In this document: piece after piece, positions 1 to 8,264 of the stretch
Position numbering within the stretch: the stretch's first letter is position 1
Layout: each line of letters begins with the position of its first letter
DNA from: Tuberibacillus calidus DSM 17572
GTDB taxonomy: Bacteria > Bacillota > Bacilli > Bacillales > Sporolactobacillaceae
Direction of reading: 5' to 3'
Length of the DNA: 64,000 nucleotides
Assembly: GCF_000430685.1 (NCBI RefSeq)
Contig: NZ_AUMM01000011.1
Location: 1-64,000 of the forward strand
Program-made: the position numbers and the translations under genes
Notes under the pieces: generated by a model
The model's database searches: none
Seen by the model: the letters and a program-made list of their open reading frames with translations, nothing else
Told to the model about the DNA's origin: nothing

Positions 1-198
1 ACCAAGTGCCAAACGAACCGAAAAGGCCTTGTGTCCTTGCCTGACGTCTCCCAGTGACTTGACATATTCTTTTTCAGCTTTTGACCAGGGGATGAGGTTA
101 GACAAGACCACCCAACGGTTATTGGGATTTAATTGTCCACCAAACGGCAGGAAAAATTCATGTGGCAGGATGAGTTGATCGGCATGATGTTCGTACAA
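1..198 (-). CDS. IS5/IS1182-like transposase, N-terminal part (cut by window edge)
   Basis: The first 66 residues of a transposase are readable on the minus strand and run off the left window edge. The start is a TTG at 196-198, preceded by a GGAGGGA ribosome-binding site about 8 bases away. The N-terminus carries the pattern ILPHEFFLPFGGQLN, then NRWVVL and LIPW, which I recognise from the DUF772-type N-terminal region of IS5/IS1182-like DDE transposases. The catalytic part lies outside the window, so activity cannot be judged. It reads in the same direction as the interrupted PAS gene next to it. Confidence 0.75.
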   Translation of the reverse strand, partial: MYEHHADQLILPHEFFLPFGGQLNPNNRWVVLSNLIPWSKAEKEYVKSLGDVRQGHKAFSVRLALG

Positions 199-319
199 AG
201 TTAGTCCCTCCAAGTGCAAGGTTTTTGATGAGTTTCCGAATCATACCCTTGCATATAAATTCGACAAAAAAGTGAAAAACCCTTGTTAAATCAACATTTT
301 TTTGTTATTCAGTAGACCC
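1..319 (-). mobile_element. End of an IS5/IS1182-like insertion sequence
   Basis: The transposase gene at 1-198 and its 5' flank occupy the left edge. The element end is placed at about 319, where the reading frame of the adjacent PAS protein leaves its conserved pattern. Read on the minus strand, the junction begins GGGTCTACTGAATAA, a plausible terminal inverted repeat, and supplies the stop codon of the truncated gene. The other end and any target-site duplication are outside the window, so the exact boundary is an inference. Confidence 0.55.
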
Positions 320-832
320 TAAGTAAACAATATTTCCCGATGATGTCAGGATGCCTATTGTATCGTGAAAATGTTCTACTAGAGTGCGGTATTTTTCTTC
401 ACTGATTTTCACATCTTCTTCCGCAATCTTGAAATGAGCAACATCTCGCGTGACACAAAAACATTCCCCTTCATCAAAATCCATATCGGAAGCAAGTTTA
501 TCCCCTTTCACGAAGTCGGTTTCCACCCAAATATAGTCGCCTTCTTTTCGGCGCAGGCGATACAAAACTTTTCCCGAATGCTCATAGGGATTTAAAAAAC
601 GCATTTGAACGCCTTGTACATCATCGGGGTGAATGAAATCATAAAATGTGTGGTGATAGAGTTCTTCGGGTGAGACGTTAATCAGGTTGATAGCTGAAGG
701 CGACACATATGTAAATAAACCGTCTTCCAAACGGTGGCGGGAGAGCATTTCCGCGAAGTAATTCGTGAAAATATGAAAATGGTTTCGGTCCGCGTCTGAG
801 AATGGGTATGTTTGATTCTCTTGTTCCATCAT
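305..832 (-). pseudogene. PAS-domain sensor protein truncated by an insertion sequence
   Basis: This is the 5' part of a signalling protein. Residues ~25-140 form a PAS domain (YVSPSAINLINVSPEEL, then DFIHPDD, then RRKEGDYIWVET and a PAC-like CVTRDV segment). A second PAS domain begins at SEEKYRTLVEHFHDTIGI but stops after about 25 residues. That is where the IS end lies (near 319), and the stop codon comes from the IS. Such proteins normally continue into more PAS, histidine kinase or GGDEF/EAL domains, all lost or displaced here. ATG at 832 suits the AAGGGGAG ribosome-binding site better than the upstream TTG at 841. The remnant may still be translated but probably cannot signal. Confidence 0.7.
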
Positions 833-1003
833 CACTTCCAACTCCCCTTTGAACGGAGATCATCGAAAAATAGTATAGGTTTAATGTTTGCGCAAATTAT
901 ACGGTTTCTATTATATATTTTAAAAGGCTTATGATAAAGTTATTGTTATAAAAAAGATAGTGATAATACGCTTTTTTTACAACAACGTGAATGAGGTGGC
1001 GAA

Positions 1004-2056
1004 ATGATCAACCAAGAATTCCTGTTGGACTTACTTAGAACCCCTTCCCCATCAGGTCAAGAAGTGGCGATTCAGAAAAAGTGGCTGTCTTATGTGAAAC
1101 CCTTTGCGCACCACATTGAAACGGATGCAGCGGGCAATGTCATCGCCTCACTCAACCCTAAGAGTGACTTTAAAGTCCTCCTAGCCGGCCATTGTGATGA
1201 AATTGCTTGGGTCGTCAAGCAGATCGATGAGAATGGTTTTATCCGGGTGGAAAAATTAGGCGGAATCAGCGCAAAACCTGCTTTAGGAATGAAAGTCGAT
1301 GTCCTCGGCAAAACGAAAACATTGACAGGTGTCTTCGGTGTGATTGCCGAGCATCACGGCGGGGCCAAAGATGACTTCGATGTTGAGGATCTTTATATTG
1401 ATTGTGGGGCCAAATCGAAAAGAGATATTGAAAACTTTATCACCATCGGGGATCCCATTATTTATAGAAGAGAACCAGAAGTTTTAGCCAATGGCCGTCT
1501 GACCGGAAGAGGGTTAGATAACCGCACCGGTGCCTTTATTGTGGCAGAAGTATTGAGGAATTGCGCCGAAAAAGGCGTTGCGGTCGGCGTCTATGCCGTA
1601 AGCACTGTCAATGAAGAGACCAACATGGGCGGCGCCTATTTTGCCACCTCTAAAGTAAAGCCGACATTGGCCATTGCTTGTGATGTGACCTTTGCGACGG
1701 ATTATCCCGGTGTCAACCGCGAAAAGCATGGGGATGTCAAACTCGACGGCGGTCCAGTGCTTGCTAAAGGAGCTCCGATTAACGTAAAGATTAATGAATG
1801 GCTCGAGGAAGCGGCTAGTCGCTTAGGAATATCCGTCCAATATGAATTAACACCAAGTGCAACAGGAACAGATGCCGATAAAATGCGATTAACCGGTACA
1901 GGGGTCCCGGTTGCTCTTGTTTCTCTGCCGCTTCGCTATATGCATTCCCCTGTTGAGACGGTCAGTTTGGCCGACATCGAGCGCGAAATCGAATTGTTGA
2001 CGGAATTTCTTACCCATCTCACTGGCAAAGAGAATGTCAACCCGATTGAACTCTGA
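1004..2056 (+). CDS. M42 family metallopeptidase (glutamyl aminopeptidase / FrvX type)
   Basis: A 350-residue cytosolic zinc/cobalt aminopeptidase of the M42 family, which trims peptides from the N-terminus and usually assembles into a tetrahedral dodecamer. The metal and catalytic residues are visible in order: His63 and Asp65 in AGHCDEIAW, Asp172 in RGLDNRTG, Glu204-Glu205 in VNEETNMGG, Asp227 in ACDVTF and His314 in RYMHSPVE. Length is normal for the family. The ATG at 1004 follows GAGGTGG at proper spacing. It stands alone, with a terminator at 2094-2126 shared with the convergent gene. Substrate preference within M42 cannot be read from sequence. Confidence 0.9.
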   Translation: MINQEFLLDLLRTPSPSGQEVAIQKKWLSYVKPFAHHIETDAAGNVIASLNPKSDFKVLLAGHCDEIAWVVKQIDENGFIRVEKLGGISAKPALGMKVDVLGKTKTLTGVFGVIAEHHGGAKDDFDVEDLYIDCGAKSKRDIENFITIGDPIIYRREPEVLANGRLTGRGLDNRTGAFIVAEVLRNCAEKGVAVGVYAVSTVNEETNMGGAYFATSKVKPTLAIACDVTFATDYPGVNREKHGDVKLDGGPVLAKGAPINVKINEWLEEAASRLGISVQYELTPSATGTDADKMRLTGTGVPVALVSLPLRYMHSPVETVSLADIEREIELLTEFLTHLTGKENVNPIEL

Positions 2057-2093
2057 TGTTTTGGTTATTTGAAGTATGCTCATGGGCTCATGC

Positions 2094-2126
2094 GGGGCAT
2101 TCGTGCGTATGCCCCGACTTATTTTT
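2094..2126 (+). terminator. Rho-independent terminator after the M42 peptidase
   Basis: GGGGCAT (2094-2100) pairs with ATGCCCC (2109-2115) around an 8-base loop and is followed by a T-rich run at 2117-2126. It overlaps the stop codon of the convergent minus-strand gene. Confidence 0.8.
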
Positions 2127-3210
2127 CATCGATTAAGTGTAATAAGTGAGAGAGCTGAGGTAAATGTGAATACCCAAACATTTGCAAGCGTTTATATTTT
2201 CCATACTCCCTTAAAGCCATCACGGCTTGCCGCATATATTGTTTATATTTTGCTTCCCATTCCCTTAATTCCATAGCATAATTAAAAAGATGATAACGAT
2301 TTTGAAACAATCCTACGCATGAGATCACTTTGTCATGCGGGTGAAGCGGCTCGATCTCATGGGGCGAGCGACTTTCAACGACGGCAGTTTTTATTTCTGA
2401 GAGAATGACGCCATCCCATTCATCCGGATAGAAAGGACAATGATAAAGCAACAAGTCGTACCCTTGTTCCGTGGCTCGATCCACGAGGCGGCTTAACAAT
2501 TGAGAAGGGAATGTAGAATTTTCACTTTTAATGATAAAATAACGCTCTACTGGAATCGGAAACCGGCCGATGAACGTCGGACCATCCCCGCCATTCGTGC
2601 CAAAGTATGCGGCATCGGTAGCGGTTTTTTTATTCTTTTTCATCGATTTCGGAAGCAACTCCGTTAAGATCGCCTCACTGAAAGGTTTGACTTCCCTTTC
2701 CTGGATCGCGCCATCATAAACCTGGCGAATGGCATCGTTATATTTTCTGGCCTCCAATAATTTCGTTTTGGCCGTATGGAGTGCTGACCGTTCTTTATCC
2801 TTTAAAAACAAGAGGTGTGAATCATCAGCGTCGCGGCATGATGGAAGGCGAACGATTTCCGCAAAAGGGATTTTCTCCGCTGAAACGATCCTTTCATTAA
2901 ACAGACCAACTCCGGTTTCCCGATTTAAAATCCCTACAATGAGATCACTATCCGCCGAATCAGGAAAAATGATGTAACGATCCGGCACCATTTTTTCCTC
3001 GTTCATGACCTCTTTTAATTGTGGTCTTTCGATCACCCAAGTTTCATCGAAAAGATAGGCTTTTCTTATACGGGAAAACAACGTTTTGGGCCACAAGGAA
3101 ATCAACGGATTAATGACGCTCGTGAGATAGATTTCACAACACCCTAACACGGTTATGGATCCTTTCATAAAATTTTTTTGAAACCCCTGCAGAGAACTTT
3201 GCTCTGCCAA
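2119..3210 (-). CDS. PRK06851-like ATPase homologue with degenerate P-loop
   Basis: About 350-363 residues. The C-terminal half matches what I recall of the PRK06851 family of putative P-loop ATPases: a strand at YFIIKSEN, then GYDLLLYHCPFYPDEWDGVILSEIK, SPHEIEPLHP and a helical tail rich in basic and aromatic residues. Family members carry GGPGTGKST-type Walker A motifs after that first strand. Here the stretch reads KSENSTFPSQL, so no Walker A is left, and the N-terminal half has none either. Nucleotide hydrolysis is therefore doubtful. The start is uncertain: TTG at 3210 lacks a clear ribosome-binding site, and ATG at 3168 is an alternative. Function is unknown. Confidence 0.6.
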   Translation of the reverse strand: MAEQSSLQGFQKNFMKGSITVLGCCEIYLTSVINPLISLWPKTLFSRIRKAYLFDETWVIERPQLKEVMNEEKMVPDRYIIFPDSADSDLIVGILNRETGVGLFNERIVSAEKIPFAEIVRLPSCRDADDSHLLFLKDKERSALHTAKTKLLEARKYNDAIRQVYDGAIQEREVKPFSEAILTELLPKSMKKNKKTATDAAYFGTNGGDGPTFIGRFPIPVERYFIIKSENSTFPSQLLSRLVDRATEQGYDLLLYHCPFYPDEWDGVILSEIKTAVVESRSPHEIEPLHPHDKVISCVGLFQNRYHLFNYAMELREWEAKYKQYMRQAVMALREYGKYKRLQMFGYSHLPQLSHLLHLIDEK

Positions 3211-3282
3211 GCTCGGTTAAGAGAGAGCCTTTGTTGCCATCTTCCTACCTGTGCTTTTCCAGACTTTCTAACCGGTACAACA

Positions 3283-3312
3283 AAAAGCCAACCCTATCTT
3301 GTTAAGGGTTGA
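3283..3312 (-). terminator. Terminator downstream of the two-helix membrane protein
   Basis: CAACCCT (3289-3295) pairs with AGGGTTG (3305-3311). On the minus strand the stem is followed by GCTTTTTG. It lies 15 bases past the stop of the gene starting at 3541, which supports that gene being a separate transcription unit. Confidence 0.7.
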
Positions 3313-3325
3313 CCTCTTCTCCCTC

Positions 3326-3541
3326 TTAAACATGGGATTTAACACAGACTTGAATGACTGGCACAAAGGTAACAGCAGCAACGGACACCGGAAGCCAAGC
3401 AAAAAGGAGTATGAGAAACAATGTGAGACGGTGTTTTAACGGACAGCGATGCCTTTGGTCAGGCGCAAAACCAAGCAACAGTCCCATCACAAGACCGACC
3501 GTTAAATAGATGAATAGAACAGTGATCGGATAAACGGCCAC
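3326..3541 (-). CDS. Small two-helix membrane protein, unknown function
   Basis: A 71-residue protein with two hydrophobic helices (about residues 5-26, ITVLFIYLTVGLVMGLLLGF, and residues 40-62) separated by a short basic, His-containing loop. The frame is open further upstream to 3679, but that extension would start inside the folA terminator. The GTG at 3541 has GGAG at a spacing of 8 bases and is preferred. The gene is bracketed by a terminator on each side (3675-3725 and 3283-3312), which argues that it is real. I do not recognise the family. Confidence 0.5.
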   Translation of the reverse strand: MAVYPITVLFIYLTVGLVMGLLLGFAPDQRHRCPLKHRLTLFLILLFAWLPVSVAAVTFVPVIQVCVKSHV

Positions 3542-3674
3542 GGTATCAACTCCATCTCGCGTTCGCACGCTTTTTAATAAAATATGCCGGAGCCGGATTT
3601 TCTGTGATTGGCGTGATTTGAGGATTTTTCGCGGATATAGCGGAAAAAATAGTTTCACATCGCGCACCTTGCGA

Positions 3675-3725
3675 GACAAGAAAAGCCTTCATCGTCTCTG
3701 TTATTTCACAAAGACGTCTGAAGGC
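3675..3725 (-). terminator. Terminator of the kapB-thyA-folA operon
   Basis: An imperfect stem formed by 3685-3697 and 3712-3725 (GCCTTCA...TGAAGGC with an internal mismatch) is followed on the minus strand by TTTTCTT. It lies about 70 bases downstream of the folA stop. Confidence 0.7.
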
Positions 3726-3797
3726 TACCTTAAACCTTTTAAAGAAGTAAAAGACTGCACCCGCCCGTTCAACCGAGACGGTTTCGAGTCTTATCGT

Positions 3798-4280
3798 TCA
3801 CCGTTTCTTTTCATAGACGAGAAAGCGGTGTGGATAGCGGTTTTTTTCATCGACAGTGCCAGGGGTATCCGAAACAAGCGTCCACTCGTTCGGATTGAAA
3901 GTAAATGTGGTGTCCCCTGCAAAAGTATGTTCAATCCGCGTGATATACATGCGGGCCGCAACGTCCTTAAAAGCTTCAAACACTTGCGCGCCACCGATAA
4001 CAAATGCCTCTTCATCTGCAGGAAGTTCGTTAAGAATAGCTTGAGGGGTATGGTATACTTCACAACCTTCCGCATGAAAGTTCGGATTGCGCGTCAACAC
4101 GATATTCCGTCGACCCGGGAGCGCCTGACCAATGGATTGAAAAGTTTTTCGCCCCATAATGATGGCATGTCCCATCGTTAATTTTTTAAAATGCTTCAAA
4201 TCATTAGGTAAATGCCACGGCAATTGATTGTCTTTACCGATTGTGCCATGCTCGTCCATCGCTAATAAAAAGGAAATCAT
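3798..4280 (-). CDS. folA: Dihydrofolate reductase
   Basis: A 160-residue enzyme that reduces dihydrofolate to tetrahydrofolate with NADPH in the cytosol, restoring the folate oxidised by thymidylate synthase. It shows the N-terminal [26 protein letters not shown] with catalytic Asp27, [12 protein letters not shown] and the NADPH-loop pattern [11 protein letters not shown]. Length is normal. It overlaps the 3' end of thyA by 4 bases (ATGA-type junction), so the two are translationally coupled. This thyA-folA arrangement is typical of Firmicutes. Confidence 0.96.
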   Translation of the reverse strand: MISFLLAMDEHGTIGKDNQLPWHLPNDLKHFKKLTMGHAIIMGRKTFQSIGQALPGRRNIVLTRNPNFHAEGCEVYHTPQAILNELPADEEAFVIGGAQVFEAFKDVAARMYITRIEHTFAGDTTFTFNPNEWTLVSDTPGTVDEKNRYPHRFLVYEKKR

Positions 4281-5071
4281 ACCGATACCTCACCTTTTAT
4301 ATGAGGATGCGGGTGGTAATCGACAATGGAGAAATCCTCATATTTAAAATCAAAAAGATTGTCAACCTGGCGATGAATCACGAGCTTTGGTAAGGGACGC
4401 GGATCGCGTGTGAGCTGAAGACGCACTTGATCCAAATGATTTAAATAAATATGAGCATCGCCTAACGTATGAATAAAATCCCCGACTTGAAGCCCCGTCA
4501 CGTGTGCGATCATATGCGTTAATAGCGCATAGGAGGCGATGTTAAATGGCACCCCAAGAAACACGTCACCGCTTCGTTGGTAAAGCTGGCATGACAGACG
4601 TCCATCTTGGACATAGAACTGAAAAAGGCAATGACAAGGCGGCAAAGCCATCTCGGGTATGTCAGCGGGATTCCAAGCGGTGACGACGAGTCGCCTGGAG
4701 TTAGGATTTTTTCGGATTTCTTCTACCACTTGTGCGATTTGGTCGATCGTCTCACCACTTTTTCCTGGCCATGACCGCCATTGATGTCCGTAAATCGGAC
4801 CGAGATTGCCTTCTTCGTCCGCCCATTCATCCCAAATTGACACGCCATTCTCCTTAAGATAACGGATGTTCGTCTCCCCGCGTAAAAACCAAATGAGTTC
4901 ATGAATAATAGACCTAACATGAAGTTTTTTTGTTGTTAAAAGCGGAAAGCCCTCTTGTAAAGAAAACCGCATTTGATGCCCGAAGATGCTTATGGTTCCA
5001 GTTCCTGTTCGGTCAGCTTTTTCATGGCCTTCGTTTAATATCCGCTGACATAAATCCAAGTACTGCCTCAC
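4277..5071 (-). CDS. thyA: Thymidylate synthase (ThyA type)
   Basis: A 264-residue enzyme that methylates dUMP to dTMP using methylene-tetrahydrofolate. The catalytic Cys146 is in [14 protein letters not shown], with [11 protein letters not shown] near the N-terminus, [10 protein letters not shown] and the C-terminal PHIKGEVSV. Length equals the short ThyA (E. coli-like) form. The GTG start lies immediately after the kapB stop codon and is followed by folA with a 4-base overlap, so kapB-thyA-folA are one transcript. Confidence 0.97.
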   Translation of the reverse strand: MRQYLDLCQRILNEGHEKADRTGTGTISIFGHQMRFSLQEGFPLLTTKKLHVRSIIHELIWFLRGETNIRYLKENGVSIWDEWADEEGNLGPIYGHQWRSWPGKSGETIDQIAQVVEEIRKNPNSRRLVVTAWNPADIPEMALPPCHCLFQFYVQDGRLSCQLYQRSGDVFLGVPFNIASYALLTHMIAHVTGLQVGDFIHTLGDAHIYLNHLDQVRLQLTRDPRPLPKLVIHRQVDNLFDFKYEDFSIVDYHPHPHIKGEVSV

Positions 5072-5470
5072 TTACATTCCCTTCTTTCCTTGAAAATAAT
5101 CTTTCTCTAAATCTTTAATTAATGCGATCGATTTTTGCGCCCATTCATTACCTTTCACCTCGAGCGCGGCGATTTTGTCCTCGACAGCTTTCTTTAATGA
5201 AGACTCGTAATCCGGAATTTCTCCATCAAAGCTTGTGATGGCATGATGATTGACAACCACTTTTTCCCTAAAGGCATGAGCCCTTCGCTGATGGAATAAT
5301 GGTACATCCACTCGGTTGGGAAAATGAAGATCGCCTTGTGTCGGATGTTTTAACACGGCGAGAATTTCCACGACGGCATATTTTTCATTTCGATAGGATA
5401 AGAACTTGGCGACATATTCGCCCGTTTTACTTCTTACGGCCACGATATCTCCGCTCTGAAAGGTTTTCAA
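5072..5470 (-). CDS. kapB: KapB-like kinase-associated protein
   Basis: A 132-residue protein resembling Bacillus KapB, which supports the KinB branch of the sporulation phosphorelay. Recognisable segments are GDIVAVRSKTGEYVAKFL, VVEILAVLKHPTQGDLHFP, FHQRRAHAFREK and PDYESSLKKAVEDKI. The start is taken as TTG at 5470 because GGAGG stands 8 bases before it; a longer frame to 5509 has no such site. With this start there is no signal peptide or lipobox, so membrane attachment, if any, is not encoded here. It is the first gene of the operon with thyA and folA. Confidence 0.8.
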   Translation of the reverse strand: MKTFQSGDIVAVRSKTGEYVAKFLSYRNEKYAVVEILAVLKHPTQGDLHFPNRVDVPLFHQRRAHAFREKVVVNHHAITSFDGEIPDYESSLKKAVEDKIAALEVKGNEWAQKSIALIKDLEKDYFQGKKGM

Positions 5471-5596
5471 TTCCCGCACCTCCATCAAATTCACTTTCCA
5501 GTATAACAAATTGGGCCTAAATGAGAAGAATCGATTTCACACAACAGCGCATTGCGACTTAAACTATCATGAATACGTCTAATCGAGGTGAAAAAG

Positions 5597-7048
5597 GTGC
5601 CAGCTATAAACGGCAAACAGTATATCGACCGCATTGATGCCCTTTCCGCCAACATTTGGTATAACGGCCGCAAAGTGACCGGCAAACTCTCTGAACACCC
5701 GGCCTTTAAAGGCGTCATGCATGAAACCGCCCGTTTATTCGATCTTCAAACCGCACCGGAAACGAAAGACATTTTAACCGGCCCGTCCGAATATACCGGA
5801 AACCCTGTTGGTAGAGCTTACATTCCGCCCAGAACTAAGGAAGATTTGGAATTAAGGCGGGAAGCGGTTCGAATCTGGGCGACGGAAAGCTGCGGCATGT
5901 TAGGACGATCCCCAGATTACATGAACACGGCTCTCATGGCCCTTGGCACTGCTTCTGACATTTTGAAAGGGGAAGATGAACAATCGGCTGAAAATCTTTT
6001 AAACTATTATAAATACGCCATGGAAAACGACTTGACTCTAACTCACACTTTTATTATGCCACAAGTTAATCGCTCGCAATTTTATAGCGAAACGGATGGC
6101 CCGATTATCGGCGCCCGGATGATTGATCAAACAGATGAAGGCATTATCGTCCATGGCGCGCGGCTACTCGCAACGCAGGGCGCAACAACTGACGAATTAC
6201 TCGTTTTTCCTTCTGGTGCGAGACTTCCTTATATTAAAGCTAGCGAATCCATGGCCTATGCGTTTGCCATCCCGAACAACACCCCCGGCCTTACTTTTGT
6301 TTGCCGGGAGTCTTTCGTCGGAGGCGAATCGCGTTTCGATCACCCTTTAAGTAGCCGCTTTGAGGAAATGGATACGATCGTCCTCTTTGACCACGTACTT
6401 GTGCCATGGGAACGCGTCTTTTTGCATGGCAATATTGATGTAAATAATCGCATCTATCATGACAGTCACTTCTACCCTTTGACGTCACACCAAGTCATTA
6501 ACAAAAACATCGCTAAAGTTGAATTTCTTTTGGGCTTGATACAAGCCATGATTGATGAAATCAATATTGGAGAATATCAGCATATTCACGAAAAAGTCTC
6601 CGAAGTCATTATAGCTTTGGAAACGCTGAAAGGTCTCGTTTACAGTTCCGAAAAAAATGCCGCTTTGAATGCCTTTGGTGTCATGGTCCCGGATTGGAAG
6701 CCGCTTCAGGTTGCCGGCATTTATTTTGCGAAGACGTATCCTCGGTTGATTGAAATCATCAAAACGATTGGTGCGAGCGGTCTTGTTTCCATACCGACAG
6801 AAAGTGATTTCCGCTCCCCTATTGGAGATGATTTACGGCATTATCTACAGTCGGCAAAAGGTAATGGGGAAGAAAAAGTCCGGCTATTTCGCCTTGCTTG
6901 GGACATCTCGATGAGCGCTTTTGCAACGCGGGAAGAACTTTATGAACGGTATTTCTTTGGCGATCCCGTACGACTCGTCTCCCTGCTCTACCATACCTAC
7001 GACCGAAGCGATATCATCGAGCGCGTCCGTAACTTTTTAAGTCCGTAA
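5597..7048 (+). CDS. HpaB-family flavin-dependent monooxygenase (4-hydroxyphenylacetate 3-hydroxylase type)
   Basis: A 483-residue oxygenase of the two-component FADH2-dependent HpaB family, similar to what I recall of B. subtilis YoaI. Such enzymes hydroxylate phenols such as 4-hydroxyphenylacetate using reduced flavin from a separate reductase. Visible family segments include HPAFKGVMHETARLFDLQ, then LTHTFIMPQVNRS in the mid region, VFPSGARLP, FDHVLVPWERVF and SGLVSIPTESDF near the C-terminus. GTG at 5597 follows GAGGTG by 6 bases; a GTG at 5588 is an alternative. No reductase gene is adjacent, but a flavin reductase lies at 54285-54755. The substrate is not determined, and more distant members are CoA-linked dehydratases. 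Confidence 0.85.
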   Translation: MPAINGKQYIDRIDALSANIWYNGRKVTGKLSEHPAFKGVMHETARLFDLQTAPETKDILTGPSEYTGNPVGRAYIPPRTKEDLELRREAVRIWATESCGMLGRSPDYMNTALMALGTASDILKGEDEQSAENLLNYYKYAMENDLTLTHTFIMPQVNRSQFYSETDGPIIGARMIDQTDEGIIVHGARLLATQGATTDELLVFPSGARLPYIKASESMAYAFAIPNNTPGLTFVCRESFVGGESRFDHPLSSRFEEMDTIVLFDHVLVPWERVFLHGNIDVNNRIYHDSHFYPLTSHQVINKNIAKVEFLLGLIQAMIDEINIGEYQHIHEKVSEVIIALETLKGLVYSSEKNAALNAFGVMVPDWKPLQVAGIYFAKTYPRLIEIIKTIGASGLVSIPTESDFRSPIGDDLRHYLQSAKGNGEEKVRLFRLAWDISMSAFATREELYERYFFGDPVRLVSLLYHTYDRSDIIERVRNFLSP

Positions 7049-7079
7049 CTTTTTAAAAAGAAAATAATAAAGAAAACCA

Positions 7080-7120
7080 GGCTCCACCTAGCCTTTTAAG
7101 TAAGGTGGAGCCTTCGTTGC
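7080..7120 (+). terminator. Terminator after the HpaB-family gene
   Basis: GGCTCCACCT (7080-7089) pairs with AGGTGGAGCC (7103-7112) and is followed by TTCGTTG. The stem is strong but the T-run is weak. Confidence 0.7.
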
Positions 7121-7286
7121 GCTTATGCTAGCTTGAAAAAAACATCATTTCTTACAAGCATAAATGGCGAAAAAAATCGCACCATAAATGGATACCTTTC
7201 GGGGCGTCCATCTTTTTTTCGTACATGATCCCTCATTTTTCATCATAAGAATGAAAAAGACCATTCTCTGATAGGTGGTGAAAAAA

Positions 7287-8264
7287 TTGACCCATCCTAA
7301 CGAAAGAGCAATCAATCCGCTTATCAAACGCTATAAAAGCCGCGATTGGGATGGCCTCCGCACGACTTGGACGGACTTGTTGCGAGAAAACGGAGAAGCG
7401 GCCTTCGAGTGGATCAATGATCCGGACATCGCTTTTCCTATTTTGTATTCACTCGCACCCGAATTAGCGGACGTTCACGACAATTTGACAGTGAAACACC
7501 AGATGGCGATCAACCATATTTTTTCTGTGTTAAATGGTGATCCATTCGGTATCATTGAAGGCATGGATTTACTTGATCAATATCATTATTGTGTGGAATG
7601 CTTTGAATGGATGATTAGGAGCGGGGGGTTGGAAACCGTCGACAGCCAATACCCATATGTCATTGATCATGCCTGTGATCTTCTGTTACATCATTTTCAC
7701 CACGATTGCTTGCAAGACATCGTTGACATTTTATTTTACCGGAACCGTTCAGGTGGTCAACGCCATTATATCCTTTCGACTTTTTACAATGCCGCGAATC
7801 CGATTGGCTTGATTTATGTGGCGAAATATTTGCGTTCAAAAGACGCCAAAGATATTGCCTTTGCCAAATCCATCTTAAGTTTTATCCCGGATGTCGTCAG
7901 CACCCCTCCGTTGGAGAGTGAAAGCCGCGTTTTAACTTGGCTCGAGGAAAATCGGGATTATTTGATCTATACGTACGAAACGAATGATTCCCATCCGCAT
8001 CCTGAACCTTTTCGAATCCATTACCCTGCCAAATATCTTGGGATTCCCATCGATCACACATCCGGATCCTTTCTTTACCCGCTCGGTGAATCATTCGAAA
8101 AGCGATATCAAGATTTTCAAGCGCTCCCCTTACATTTTCAAAAACAACTTTCCGCCTATTCATTACAATTAAGGCGGACAAACCGCGGGTTATGGTACCA
8201 ATGGATAGCCGAGCCACTGAATACACAAGTCACCATACTGCAGCAAAGAGGGTGGCCCTTATGA
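7287..8264 (+). CDS. Conserved-looking protein of unknown function coupled to tgl
   Basis: About 325 residues, soluble, with no signal peptide or membrane helix. It is rich in aromatic and acidic residues with many short helical stretches (for example LLDQYHYCVECFEWMIR and HACDLLLHHFHHDCLQDIVDILF), a pattern that could be an alpha-helical repeat fold. TTG at 7287 follows AGGTGG by 8 bases; GTG codons at 7275 and 7278 overlap that site and are less likely. Its stop overlaps the tgl start by 4 bases (ATGA), so the two are translationally coupled. By context it may act in spore-coat formation, but I recognise no family and this is only inference. Confidence 0.65.
   Translation: MTHPNERAINPLIKRYKSRDWDGLRTTWTDLLRENGEAAFEWINDPDIAFPILYSLAPELADVHDNLTVKHQMAINHIFSVLNGDPFGIIEGMDLLDQYHYCVECFEWMIRSGGLETVDSQYPYVIDHACDLLLHHFHHDCLQDIVDILFYRNRSGGQRHYILSTFYNAANPIGLIYVAKYLRSKDAKDIAFAKSILSFIPDVVSTPPLESESRVLTWLEENRDYLIYTYETNDSHPHPEPFRIHYPAKYLGIPIDHTSGSFLYPLGESFEKRYQDFQALPLHFQKQLSAYSLQLRRTNRGLWYQWIAEPLNTQVTILQQRGWPL

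Noticed and set aside
3618-4181. 187-codon open frame on the plus strand
   Set aside because: It is antisense to folA and its terminator and resembles no protein family. folA is unmistakable on the other strand.
7145-7327. 60-codon minus-strand frame with a hydrophobic start
   Set aside because: It overlaps the leader of the tgl-coupled gene on the other strand and has no ribosome-binding site or recognisable pattern.
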